Shown here: positions 35,151-47,083 of the stretch, in pieces
How the letters are laid out: the number at the start of each line of letters is the position of its first letter
Numbering within the stretch: the stretch's first letter is position 1
Assembly (NCBI RefSeq): GCF_030272615.1
Contig: NC_081415.1
Coordinates: 605,377,137 to 605,441,136, forward strand
DNA from: Cryptomeria japonica
Lineage: Eukaryota; Streptophyta; Pinopsida; Cupressales; Cupressaceae
Length of the DNA: 64,000 nucleotides
Direction of reading: 5' to 3'
The notes under the pieces: model-generated
The model's input: only the letters and a program-made list of their open reading frames with translations
Databases searched by the model: none
What the model was told of the DNA's origin: nothing
Position numbers and translations under genes: made by a program

Positions 35151-37680
35151 GCATGTCCCATCCTAGTTCTCCCCTAGGTCTTCTTTGGCCCATTTTACCT
35201 CAAATTTGATGTCACCTAGCTACATGGATGACTGGAATCAAATATGGGACCGTGCCCTCCTAAATATAACCTTATTTTTCATGTTCTAGGAGGACAACAA
35301 CACTTGGGGTACCCCTATAATAGGCCCCAATTTAAATAGGATGGGGAACTTTCCCTCTCCAATGAGTTTTGGTGCCCATGTCTCAATGTGGTTGTTAAAG
35401 GTCAGTCTAATTGATAAATTACCTAAGGAACCCTATATAAAGACATTTCATTTAAATTTTTGAATATAAGACTCTAAGAGGCATTCCTATCATAATTGAG
35501 ATCATTACAAGCATTTAAGGATGGATTTCATCCCACCTTATTCTTCAAGCGTCAAGGTGTAAATCATATCAAACTACATGCAATCGTATACTTGTATTTT
35601 AGTCTTCTATGTGTTGTCATGTGATTATATCAATACTTGTCATCACATATAAAGAGCACTACATCATCAATCTTCAATCAACCATTGCAAATCTGAGTGG
35701 ATTATCTCAAGAGCTTTGAATGAGGAATCTGACAAAGTAGATGATGACAATCAAACTCATCTTTTAAAGGCACAAAAATAAGAGGACTAGGACAAGTGGC
35801 ACTCCTTGATCCCCAAATTTTTTATGACCTTTTAATAGTGGATTATGTGTATCATCTTGATCCAGAAAACATCAAGTTTGTCTACCCCTAATATTTAGAG
35901 GACTAGGGTGATCTTCTTCCCTTTTTCCAGACAATTCAACTCAAATTTTTCATCACATGTTTGGATCTATTTTTCATCCTTATATCTATTTTTATAGCTT
36001 TGCATGATGTCTTGAACATTCTATTACTGTTATTTTATATCAATTTCTCATTGTTTGTCCTAGATCTAGCATTGTAATTTAACCCTAATTCTAATTTAGT
36101 TTCAACTTAAACAAGGAGGATTAATTTTATCTATATTTAGTCCTTTTAGGATTGGATCGATCAAATTCAATTATCTCCTTAATGTAAGGTTGGTCCTAAG
36201 TAAAATTTATGTCTTTAACAATCCAGGTGGTGAAGCCCTACATTCCAACACCTTACACTACTCACACAACATCACCCACATACTTACACATCAATACCTT
36301 ATACACTCACAATAAAGAACCACAATAGGAATTAATGTAGATCAACTATACTTATAGGTTACAATCATAATTGCATTCATATAGTTACTTATTTTTCACC
36401 TTCATGTTAAAACCAACTTCATAAAAGGTGCTAAGTCCTATTACAAAATAAGTTTAAAAGGGTAGAAAATTATATCAAATACATTTTAAACTTTATTTCT
36501 ATCTGGTTTGAGGAAATATGAGCATTTATTTTGAGATTAAATCTAGTAATTTCTCCAAATGATCTAATGTTTTCCAATAAAATATATGCATTGTATTTGG
36601 AGGGAATGAAAATTCAAAAGGAAAAGAGCTTTCCACATAGCATGAAGAGTTAAGGGGTTTAAATTTTCATTGGCATGTGATATAACAAGAAAAACTTTTT
36701 CCAATTAGCATGAGTCAACCTCAAGTTTGATACAAAAAGGTTTAGGTTTTATCAAGAAACCCTATTTATTTAGGACTTTCTCTTTATTTGTAGAAACATG
36801 CATGGCAACCAAGGCTTCTTAGACTTTCAACAAAAGCTTAAAGAGTAGATCCATACATGGAGCAATTATACATCCTTAGTTGTGATAGGAAGGAGAGATT
36901 TATTCAATGTATTCATAGCATTAAAAGGTGTAGATAGGCTATTCTTAGATAATTGGATGTGAAATATGCTTCATGATAGTGTAAGGAGCATGAAATAAAT
37001 CTCATTAGATCCATAGAATGCCTATGAAAATGCAATGCACACCATCATATTTAAAAAGGTCAGTTTCATCTTTCAAAAACCCTCCCACTGTTGTTTGTGG
37101 AAGAGAACTTTGAGCTAGCATGCATAAGGAAGGGTTAGGTTCTTGTTGTCTACAAAAAAAATGATGGTCATTGAAGGGATTTTGTTATGAGTGAGTGAAT
37201 GTTTTGTTCAAATTTCAAGACATGACAATGTAAATGAGGAAAAGAACCTATTACTGTCATATTTATATAAGTTCTTCAAAACCCTACCTCATCCTAAAAT
37301 GTCACAATGAACTAGAAAAATGCAACAGAAGACTAAAGAACATTCCCAAAGATCCAATAAGGATAGATCCAAGGTTTTAGTATCAGTTAAGGAACAAAAG
37401 AGATTATGGTTTTTACTAAGATCCATGTAATTTAACACCAGCCTTTCTCTTCATCTTCAACAATTCAATTATCTTGTAGAAGGATTATAAAGATATAGGA
37501 TCAAGAATTAAAGAAAGATAATATATATTTAGATCCTGAGAGATTAATGAATCAATAAAGATTAGGGGTTCTATGTAGAAATGAAAGTAACCCTATAAAA
37601 TCCTATTCATCCCAATAGTAATTCATAATATTATTAAATATGAACAAATCCAATGTATAACATACCAAAAATTGATGATT
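35151..37680. other. Non-coding stretch, possible decayed LTR
   Basis: I see no protein motif on either strand. A TATATAAAG box at 35434-35442, preceded by a GGCCCC region, could be an LTR promoter on the plus strand. The rest is AT-rich with short frames only. The boundary with the LINE-like block near 37690 is not sharp. Confidence 0.4.
35434..35442 (+). promoter_or_regulatory. TATA-like box
   Basis: TATATAAAG inside CCCTATATAAAGAC. It may be an old LTR promoter; there is no other support. Confidence 0.3.
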
Positions 37681-37748
37681 ATCTATAATGATGTTAAAGT
37701 CGATGGTTTCGTCAATCCTTTAATGGCTGATCTGGAAATTCCTTATAG

Positions 37749-38334
37749 ATGGAAGCTCAATTGGGATATCTCCAAGTCATTTTTAAGTTGAAATGTCCTA
37801 GAGATGGGATCAAGTGGTGTCCCCCTTCCTCAGGATGGGTTAAAATCAATATGAATGGGGTGGCGAAGGGTAATCCTAGACCTGCTATATGTGGGGGAGT
37901 TGTGCATGATAACAATGGCAAGTTGGTCTTGATAGTGGTCCTCCCTTTGGGTACTCAGATAGACCACTTTGTCAAGGCCTTCACAGCCTATATTAGGATC
38001 AAATTGGCAAAATAGAAAGGTTTGACAAGGGGAGTTGGAGTGTGTCTCTCTAAACATAATTAATTTTTTAATGGGTTCCTCCTCCCCTAGTTGGTCAATT
38101 AAACATACTATTGAAGATGGCCTAATGCTTCTTAGGAACTTTGATGAATTTAAAATTTCACATGTTTACCATGAAGGTAATAAGGTTGCGGATATTTTGG
38201 CCAATACTGGGGTCGGCTTGCCAAGTAGGAAAGTTTGGAACATTTATGACTGGATCCCAGTGGATCTTATTACCTTACTCTGCAATGATTATGATGTGTG
38301 TGAATCTCAAGGGGTTTTGCGAAATGATGGATAA
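37749..38334 (+). pseudogene. RNase H domain of a non-LTR (LINE) retrotransposon
   Basis: WCPPSSGWVKINMNGVAKGN, then AICGGVVHDNNGKL, then a frame change around 38015-38035, then LECVSLNIINFLMGSSSPSW, DGLMLLRNFDEFKISHVYHE and GNKVADILANTG. This is the C-terminal RNase H found on plant LINE ORF2 proteins. The first catalytic Asp (T-D-G) is Asn and the third (E-C-D-S) is Val, so it is inactive. The upstream RT and endonuclease are not recognisable, so the copy is probably 5'-truncated, as is common for LINEs. Confidence 0.75.
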
Positions 38335-38570
38335 TGATGTCTTCCAAGGTGTCTTGGACAGGACATTGCTTATATGGGGAAATTTGAACTTTCTGGTGGC
38401 TTTTTAAATTTTTTCTATCTGGTTTAACTCAACTCTATTTGTGTGGCAGGTTGTTCAAAATTTGGATTTTTGTAAGATGGGGGGAGACAGGAACCATTTG
38501 GAGCCCGTAGTCTCTGAAAAATAGCAAAATAAGGAAGCAATATGGAAATAACTTTTGGTGGGAGGATTGA

Positions 38571-39795
38571 TTGGTTATATCAAGATGCTTCATGGTGTGG
38601 ATGCCCTTGTTTATTGATGCCTTTGTTCATGGGTGGAAGGATGGTTTTCTCTGTGTCTATGGTATGGAGCTAGTGGCTAAGGTGTCCAATACTCTAATTG
38701 AGGGCACCAAAATCTACAAGGATAAGAAATGTGTGATGGTAGTGATGGAAAAAATTTTCTTGCCAAAAGAAAGGGAGAAGTTGAGGAAGAATATTGATGC
38801 TAGGTGAGAGATAACCTCACTTCCAAAGCCATGGCGGGACTACCTCACCCTTGATGGTAAATTCTACAACTTATTTAGCTTTCACTTCATCATTCTTAAC
38901 CATTTTCGGCATAGAAAATGCATTTCTTTTCCATTTTATTTGGTCTCATCCTTGAATAATAGAATTAGGGCTCATAAGAAAAGTGCATCACCCCTTGTTC
39001 TCCATGAGGGCTTAATCATGTTGATTATAGAGTATGCCAAGGCTATCCATGTTGAGAGGAATGTGAGGGCTAAAAATGGTATTCAATACAAGAAGAATGT
39101 TTGTATTCATTATGGGGACACCTCTTCTGATGAAGAGGTGGATTCTAATGGGGATGAGGTCTTTCATATTTATAATAAACGGGGCCCCTTGTCATCCAAA
39201 ATCCCTAACCCTACTAGCAGAAAAAGAATTATTTTATCTAATGAGGAGGAAGAACCTAAATATGTCCCTAATTTGGTGGACCATAGTTTTGATGTGAAGG
39301 GTAAAAGGGTGGCTAGGGTTTCTATGTTGAGCGCTAAGGGAAAAACCAAAATCTTTGGGACCTCTTCTATCAATGTCAACAAGAATTCTTCTAAGTAGAT
39401 GAATGCCTCTCAGATTGATTTGTATGGGCTTATGGAGGATCAAGATGTCAATGTTTGTATGCTGAATGATGGTGGCGGGTTTACCCCTAAGGAGATGGGT
39501 TCCTTAGTCCCTGAGAATATGATTATAAATATTAACTTGAGGAATTTACAAGATAACCAAAATGTCCTATTCACTTGGATTTTTTAGGGGATTAATAATC
39601 TCGAGGAGAAGGCCAATCCACCCAACAGGGACCTAGACAATATTCTTGAGAATATGCATACCCTGGATAATGGGATCAAAGACCATAAGGAGGACCATGA
39701 AGAGCACATTAAGGCTCTAGAAAATGACTTAAAAACTTTAGCAGAGTTTGAGTGTGGTGGTGGAGGTGATTATGTCTACCATGGACAATACCAAT
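38571..39795 (+). pseudogene. Unrecognised ORF downstream of the LINE RNase H
   Basis: One frame runs from about 38571 to 39795, broken only by stops at 38805, 39396 and 39585. Visible parts are a basic N-terminal half (EKIFLPKEREKLRKNIDAR, PKPWRDYLTL, NHFRHRKCISFPFYLVSSL), an Asp/Glu/Ser patch (GDTSSDEEVDSNGDEVFH), a Lys/Arg-rich patch (SKIPNPTSRKRI, DVKGKRVARVS), and an acidic coiled-coil-like tail (NNLEEKANPPNRDLDNIL, DHKEDHEEHIKALENDLKTL). I know no family for it. Length and stop pattern suggest a once-real protein of 400 residues or more. It could be a nucleic-acid-binding accessory ORF of the LINE, or the ORF1 of a second LINE copy. Confidence 0.5.
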
Positions 39796-40110
39796 GATGG
39801 TCTTCATAGACTCAATGAACATGTCAATGTTCTTGATGTTATTTCTCAGGGTAAGTCCCCCACTGGTAGCACCAAGATGGTCAAGAAAACTAAGGTTGTG
39901 GATGTTGGTACCCATAAGAAATAGAGAGCTCCCTCAGAGGATGTGGATGCTGGGATCTAGAAGAGAACAAGAAGCCCCTACCTAGTTTGGTGATCAGGGT
40001 CTATAGCAAGGATAAGGGTATGATCCCTATTGACAATATCATTAAGAAAGTTAAGAATATCAATGAGGATGTCATTCAGAAGAATGATAAATTGGTAAAA
40101 ATGTCATAGT
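39796..40110 (+). pseudogene. C-terminal continuation of the unrecognised ORF
   Basis: After frame changes the reading goes on: NTNDGLHRLNEHVNVLDV, then STKMVKKTKVVDV, then LPSLVIRVYSKDKGMI, then KKVKNINEDVIQKNDKLVK and a stop. Lys-rich with heptad-like spacing. The same kind of coiled tail, stop and T/G-rich end is seen at 53065-53340. Confidence 0.45.
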
Positions 40111-40320
40111 TTTGTTGTTTAGAAGTTCTATTTTTTTCTTGGTTGTTGTTCTGTGGGGTTGCTATGCCCTAGGTTTTTATGTGCTGGTTCGCGTATTTTT
40201 TTCTATTGGGTCCTAGTTGGTTGTTGTTTAAGATAGTTTTTGGTTCTTTTTTGATGACTTTGGGTTTCTGGTCCCTGTAAAACATGTTTTCCCCTGTAAT
40301 CAAAACATATAAAAAGGTGT
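40111..40320 (+). other. LINE-like 3' untranslated region
   Basis: T- and G-rich sequence (GTTGTTGTTCTGTGGGGTTG, TTGGTTGTTGTTTAAG) ending CCCTGTAATCAAAACATATAAAA. This composition is common at plant LINE 3' ends. There is no clear poly(A) tail or target duplication. Confidence 0.45.
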
Positions 40321-43300
40321 CTTAGTACCAAAATGATATTCCAAAGTGTCTAAGAAGAACACAAATATGATGAAGTCAGAAAAATATTAGAATACAATCT
40401 AATGCATAATGCAAATCAAGAGATAATGTAGTCCAATAGGGACACACAACCATCAAAGAGCAGCACTATATAACACTAAGTCTACACAACTACATAAAAA
40501 CAATGAGGTGCCAATCAAAAGGAATATTTGAGCAAGGAAAAAGTTAGCAATAAATGGAATTTAAGAGACATATTATAATATGGCAACCCTTGTCACAAGA
40601 TAGAAAGGGACTCTATAGCCTTCTTTAATATTGTATTTTCAGATATTCAAGAAGGAAGTGAAAGTAATAAATAGGGAATATTTGAATACAAACCCTAACC
40701 CTTGACAAATAACAAGATATAATCTCCTTTATAGCAGATAGTACAAGATAGAGTAGTTCAGTCAAAGACTACAACCATAGATCACCAAACTCAGAAAAAG
40801 AGTAGTCACAACTATACATGATAGTCTTATTGCATATAAGGCATAATAGTATTCACAAATGACGAAAATGACAGTGATTCAAGGAAACTAGAGTGTAATT
40901 CTTCAAGTAAAGCATTAAAGATAGTCCAGACCTTTAAAAGATAGTTCAAATGGTTTGTATTACCCATAGGACAAAGAAGAAGTTGTAGTCTAAGAATAAT
41001 CCAAACAAATAGTACATAGTAAGAGGCCAAAAACAATGTGAAAAGTTTTGAAGCATGATTCAATAAGTAAGATGATAATAACTTTGCAAATAATCACCAT
41101 GAATAATACAAAATTTGTGGTAGTATTGTAGAATGTTGCTATCTAAATACAATAAGAAGTTGGGACATGAATAAAGCCGCAATGAGAGCATTAGAAGAAC
41201 AAGATAGGATAGTCTAGGATAACTGATAGGGACAGTGATCAAGCATGATGATCATAGTCAAAAGAGAGGCAAAAGGTTGAAAGAAATAAGTTCTCAATGA
41301 AGATACTAAACTTCACAAATGTCAAGTGTCAGCATACTCAACAGTTGCAAATGTGTAGAGACTATCTAAAGAAACAAGGTTAAAATGTCAAAGCCCTAAA
41401 ATGATAAAAGGAACAATCTAACAGATACCATAAGGACATCCATAGTCCTAAGCATGAATGACAAATCTTAATGTAACAATGCAAGAAACACTATAATGAT
41501 AGCCATTGTAGAGGTATAGTAGGGTTTTGACAGCTCTAATAATGAGACACAATTATCCTTATGATATTTCTTACATTCAAAAGGTTACTGAATTAATAGC
41601 TACAATAAGGACCCGACTTGTTAAATTAAGGTTCGATTGATAGATAAAATGAATAAATTAGTTAAATGATATACATAAGACAATAAAATAACATTGAAAG
41701 TATAGAGATGCAACCAAAAGACATAGAGAGTAGTCCATCAAGGTGGATGAATGCAAAACAAAGATCATCAAAAGAAGATAGTGGATATCAAAAGTAACCC
41801 ACACAAGGAAAACTACAATATGAGGTAGTAATGACTATCAAGATGCTATCTTGTAATAAAAAAATTTAAAATTTGATAGTGAACAATGGAGATAGAGTTA
41901 TGTTTTCCTTGAGGGGGTTAATTTTGTGCAACATGTGATAAATAAAAGAAGTCTTGAATATTAGAAAGGACAACAGATAAAATAAATGATAGATTGGTAT
42001 ACAATAAATGAAGATTGTTTCACTTGTCATTGAATGATTTCATCAAGAAAAAATGATGGAACATGTTCCAAATCAATCTCTTGCAAAGAAAACCTACACT
42101 TGATAAAGGCTAGGTTGAGCCTCAAGTTCAAATACAAGCCCTTGTGTCATGTAATAATCTAAGGGAGTCATACAAACAATTGAAATAGATCATGTAAGTA
42201 GGTGAGGGTCAATTTGAGGCTTGTAAAATTGGGTTTTGGAGGAAAAAGAAACATTGTAAACCTAGTTTGAGACCCCACCTAGGTGTGACATAAGTTGAGA
42301 GAGATCTGGAGCCCACTAACAATCAATTTTGAGTAGTTTGAAGACTCTTTTTGCATGATTTTCAGATTTGTATGACCAAAGGAGATAGAATCATGAAAAC
42401 TGGAGGAGAAACCAAAGATGAAGATAATTAGTTCAAGAAGGGCTCAAGGGCATCATGAAAATTAGAGGTAGAGTTCACATAAGACCTATATTCTAGTCTA
42501 GCAAAGAGACTTCATTTCTATAATTTTTTCTCGTGTACTCTTCTTTCCTAGTTCTTTCTCTCTGCTTATTGCAATTACAAAAAAAAAGAACCACTATAAC
42601 TCAATTACTTTTAGATTTTTAGATTGAATGCAAGAAACTCCTTTCATTTTCAATAAAAGTAGTAGTGATTCCTTCTAAAATATATATTGTTTTTGTGTTG
42701 TACATGAATTATTTGATGCATTTATTGTTTTTTATCTATAAATCTTTTAATTATGCCTCATTCATGCAATGTTGAAACAAGATAATTCATGTTAAGTGTA
42801 GGTTATAGGTTGTGTTAGGCTATGTGCAGGATCATGAGGGGCCAAAAAGTGGCAATATTCTGACTAAAGTCTTGATTGATAGGATGATTGAAAAATATCT
42901 ATAACTTTCAAATGGTATCACATTTTTTGAATCCAAAACATGCATCACATTATATTTTTCGTATATTATAGGATAAAAAAAATTGAATTTCATAAAGTTT
43001 TGACCAAGTTATGGTGGCCAGACATACAATTTTTTATATTTTTAAAAAGTTATAGTAAAAATATCATAATTAATTATTTATTTAAAAAAAAATACAAAAA
43101 AATATTTGTCACATTTGGACATGATTCTTCTACTTATATGTAAAATATTATATAACATATTATGATTTGATTGTGGTTAGGGTGGATAGACAGCCACTCG
43201 CTTCTCATCTTTTTCCTGAAATTTCAGTACTACTACATTGAAATTTCAAATTTTTGTCAAATAGATTTTTTTTTACAAAACAACTAGCAACTTAGTAACT

Positions 43301-43425
43301 ACCTTCGATTTACTATATATTCTATTCTTATATATTTTTAAAATAGTGTTGGTAACTTATTCAAAAAATTTATGTCAAGTTGCCTAACTCTATTTTTTCA
43401 TTTTCATTGCCACTTAAGGGCCTTT
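40321..43425. other. Unrecognised AT-rich sequence
   Basis: No protein motif on either strand. Frames are short and irregular. Stretches near 42900-43150 hold A-runs and T-runs. It is probably very old repeat DNA. Confidence 0.4.
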
Positions 43426-43932
43426 TGTTGAAGATTAGCGTCGGTAAGCAATCTTCCAATCTAACTAAGTCAACTAAGTTGTCTAATCAAAATTAGACAA
43501 CTTAGTTAACCAATTAATTAATATTTAGTTATGATAAAAAATGGTATTAATAATTATTAATATGTGAATTGACTAATGCATGAATCAATTCTTTGTTTAA
43601 ATTTATTATCATTTCTGTAGTTAGTCGCATTAATACATAATTGATTCTAGGGGGAGAGACATGATGATTGGATAAGAGATGTGTTGTTTAGCACATGCAT
43701 CATATTAGGTATTTAATGTCAATCTCTCCCTCCATATTAAGATCGATCAATAGCATAAGAAAAGATAGTCCTCTTTCAGTATATTAAATTCATGCGATAT
43801 TATTAGGAGATTGAAATCCTTGTTCTACATATTCTCTATCACTGACGTGATCTATCTATTTAGCAGATCACCATTAATAAAGCATATTGAACCTAGTGTT
43901 TAAACCAAGTTGATTCTTCTTTGAGATCACCA
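43426..43932 (+). repeat. Possible short copia LTR
   Basis: Starts TGTTGAAGATTAG and ends near ATCACCA, followed ten bases later by a site close to the initiator Met tRNA primer site. About 507 bases, a usual size for small copia LTRs. A strong hairpin lies near its start. No second LTR was found, and the end is approximate. Confidence 0.4.
43469..43510. repeat. Inverted repeat hairpin
   Basis: Arms GTCAACTAAGTTGTCTAAT (43469-43487) and its complement (43492-43510), with one mismatch in 19 and a 4-base loop CAAA. Confidence 0.9.
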
Positions 43933-43941
43933 AATTTAATA

Positions 43942-43953
43942 TTGTATCAGAGT
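43942..43953 (+). other. Primer-site-like sequence
   Basis: TTGTATCAGAGT, against TTGGTATCAGAGC with one base missing, directly after the candidate short LTR. Confidence 0.4.
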
Positions 43954-44546
43954 AGGTCAGTCTTAGGGATCTTACTGGTGCTATTTATTAATGGAGCAAT
44001 CTGAGAGAATGATAAAAGGCAGCAATGACATCTACTATTACAATGATGAAACAAGTTGTGGATAACAATGACTTAGTTCCAAACTCAATGATTAAATTAA
44101 TGATGTAGAGTTGTATCGAGATAGACTTTCTATGTTTATGGCTTGCATCCATGACCTAAGCAAGTCCATAAGGTGACAATACCGATCAAGTCAAAAGTAA
44201 TATTCTTCTACATAATTGCTATCAAGAGAATACATCTGATAGAATGCATAGACACCAAGCATTGTGTTCTATAGGTGTCATTAAACCATGGAAGATCAAA
44301 ACAATGATGAAAAACATGGAGGGATCGATTTACAAAAGGAAATGTGGAACAACGATAAAGGTGATATTGTTATAATTGAGCAATGACCAAAACACAATGC
44401 AACGATCTCTTAATACTTTTTCAATGGTATTACTATTGTATGTACAGAGGAGAAACCAATTTGGAGAAGGTTGATGGTCAAACAATGAGACATTGATGCA
44501 TCTATGAGGTAGCCATACCATCAATAACAAGTAATGTGATACATAT
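43954..44546. other. Unrecognised sequence, possibly decayed gag
   Basis: A short reading MEQSERMIKGSNDIYYYND and LYRDRLSMFMACIHDLS follows the primer-like site, as a gag would, but no diagnostic motif is visible. Confidence 0.25.
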
Positions 44547-45328
44547 TGAAGCAGTCACCAGAAGGAGGGACCTCAAGGAGATCAGTCCAAACCAGTTAGC
44601 AAGAGTAAACACAATGAAAACACACAAATATGATGGAGGTAATGCAGAATAGATATTTTTATTTCATGAAAGTTAATTATATCCAACTGGTAATAATCGG
44701 GTTACAACATACCAGCACACAGGCCTGGTAGAATAGGTCACACTGGGACCTTGAATCAAAAGATCTATCTTCTAGGCATAGTCTATCTATCTAATACTTC
44801 TTGATTTTTTGATTGATTACATTCTAAAACATGATTACAAATATATATATATATATATATATATATTGATTCAAAGGATCTAGTCAATCAAAAAGGTATC
44901 AAAACCCGAACAACAAGACCTGACGTGCAAAATGAACAAGGTCGGTCTCTGCTAAGAGATTCCTTGAAAAATACAAAGGATGAAACTTAGAAGGTTGACC
45001 ACATGCCTATAAACATCGAGATAAATTTCCAAGGTTCCATAAGCTTCGGAATAGGTTCTGGTAGATCACCAGAATGGGTCTCAGGCAACCGGTAACAAAG
45101 GAACTATCATGAAAACTGGTAGTGATATCTTGTCAGAAAGTGATCCAAAAGAAATATGGTTTGAAAGTAAGAAAGATGATCAAGTATTCAGGGAGAATCA
45201 AACTCCATAGGATCTAGTGAGCCAAAATGGGGACACACAGAAAGGAAAACTGAAACTACAATCAAAACAAAAAGAAAATGTTTTTGGTTGATGCAAGATT
45301 GATGTGAACCTAGGATGCTCCTGCATCA
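44547..45328 (-). repeat. Solo LTR of the chromovirus family
   Basis: On the minus strand it starts TGATGCAGGAGCATCC at 45328 and ends GCTTCA at 44547, 782 bases. It matches the interrupted LTR 17406-17675 plus 25144-25672. The flanks are CATAT (44542-44546) and TATAT (45329-45333), a target duplication with one change. There is no internal region on either side. Confidence 0.8.
44841..44866. repeat. (AT)n microsatellite inside solo LTR
   Basis: 26 bases of alternating A and T. Confidence 0.9.
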
Positions 45329-46999
45329 TATATATTCAATGTTGTGATATACGTATTCAGATGGGGAAAATAAATGAAGAGATGATGCTAATCATATGAT
45401 TAGTCAATGATAATTGAGAAAGCAAAGAATCGTTAAGGCATAGCACATTGAGAATTACAGAGTATGTTATGATAAGACACATAATATAGGGGAGTGATCA
45501 CAAGAACTAGTAGTAACAATGATTACAACTCCTTGGTCAAGCAAATCGATAATTATATAAAAGTTGGTTATGAATCGGGCTAACTCATTGAATCCAAAGG
45601 ATGCCACCTTTTAGATTGAAGGGGTATAAGATGCAAGTTCAACACCTTTATTGTCATACTTTAAAGGAACGACCAAAATATATAACTCCAATTAGTGAAA
45701 TAAAGAGGATTCAAAGCATTGAGGAAGATAACCATTGATTAGATCAAATCAAATCAAATCAGAATCGTTATTAAATTATAGGAAGTAGCATCTTGTCCTT
45801 AGTGGAATGCAAGGGGTACATTGATTCCCATTATCAAATGAGAGAAAGATATGATTAAATAATTTTATATCCCATATCATGGGGACTTTACAAGTGGATT
45901 CATATTTTATCATCAGAAGAGTGCGATTAGCCAAAGAATAGCTAATAATTATTAAAGAATAATGAAAGATTCTCTCGAAGGGACATGACTCTTAAATGAA
46001 ACATCACTCTTTGGAGCAGCAGACAATTAAGACCATAGTGCATCCTTGGAATGGATTTCCTTTGCATTTTCAGGAAAAGTAAAGTAGCTGCATCAAAATT
46101 AATAAAGAGATAAGTATTTCATGGTTGAATAAGTTCATGAATTTAATATGGTCTTTTTGTTAATTCATGTAATTATATTATGCATGTTATTTGTGAAACA
46201 ACTTTATTAGTAGATGTTCGCTTATGATAGCTACATTTGGATATCTTGTGTTCTAAATTTCTTCAATTTATTATGAGAAATTTGTCCCTTACATTTAGGA
46301 CATCTTTAGAATCACAGTCTGTTCCTTTTCAGGCTATAAAGTTTTGAAGTTCTATTTGTGATGAAGAGATTAAAATTTAGGAGGAATATGCACAGGACTT
46401 TAGTGGAGATTATGAGATTTTGTATTTTCATTTTTTATTAAAAAAAATCTACCTACAGAGATGCAACAGCTCACTTGTGAAAGCAATAGAGGCACTTGTG
46501 CTGGTAATGATAGCATCTAAGGTTACAAAGCCAAGATTGAGAAAAGAGGTCTCTCTTAGTGAGAGGGAGCATACTGAAAGGGGATTTTGTTCTAAATCTC
46601 AAGTTGATCATATTATTGCCTAGGGCTTGATCTTATGACAGTAGATCCATGGTGGTTTTGGATCTAGCACTTCCAGCCGTATGAGGATCATACCAGATGA
46701 TGAGAGTCTCCTAAAGAAAGATATCTTCCATGATTTGGACCATGTGAGTAGGGGATGCTTCCGTGATAGAGGGAGAAGCTAAGAGGATGTGCTTCTATTG
46801 ATATCTGAGGATATTGGTTATATTGGTTCAAAGGAAGTGGACCTTGTCAAGAAGGTTTCTTTAGTGATCAGTCAAAGGACTATGATTCATGAGATGGAAT
46901 CCCATTTATGTAGGCTGGAAGGCCTTTATGATGACTTCTAGATCATGATATTCTTGGATAGATGAATACTTTGTGAGCTTGGAATAAACCAAGAGTGAT
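45329..46999. other. Mostly unrecognised; short coding-like pieces
   Basis: Plus-strand frames from about 46440 to 46960 contain protein-like pieces (KAIEALVLVMIASKV, KEVSLSEREHTERGFCSKSQ, PDDESLLKKDIFHDLDHVSRG, DIGYIGSKEVDLVKKVSLV, HEMESHLCRLEGLYDDF) separated by stops. I cannot assign them. The rest shows nothing. Confidence 0.3.
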
Positions 47000-47080
47000 G
47001 TAGACTCCAAACTTGTATTTCATGAAAGGTCAAAGAATGTGGAGTTCAAGTATCACTATGTTAAAGACATGGTGGAAATG
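47000..47080 (+). pseudogene. Copia RNase H C-terminal fragment
   Basis: VDSKLVFHERSKNVEFKYHY, then VKDMVE, matches the end of copia RNase H (family pattern H-x-R-T/S-K-H/N-I/V-E). Only 27 codons are readable before the LTR at 47084. The neighbouring LTR therefore probably inserted into an older copia pol. Confidence 0.55.
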
Positions 47081-47083
47081 TAT

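Noticed and set aside
38571-39398. Host gene between repeats
   Set aside because: In-frame stops, LINE RNase H directly upstream, and a LINE-like 3' end downstream make a mobile-element origin more likely.
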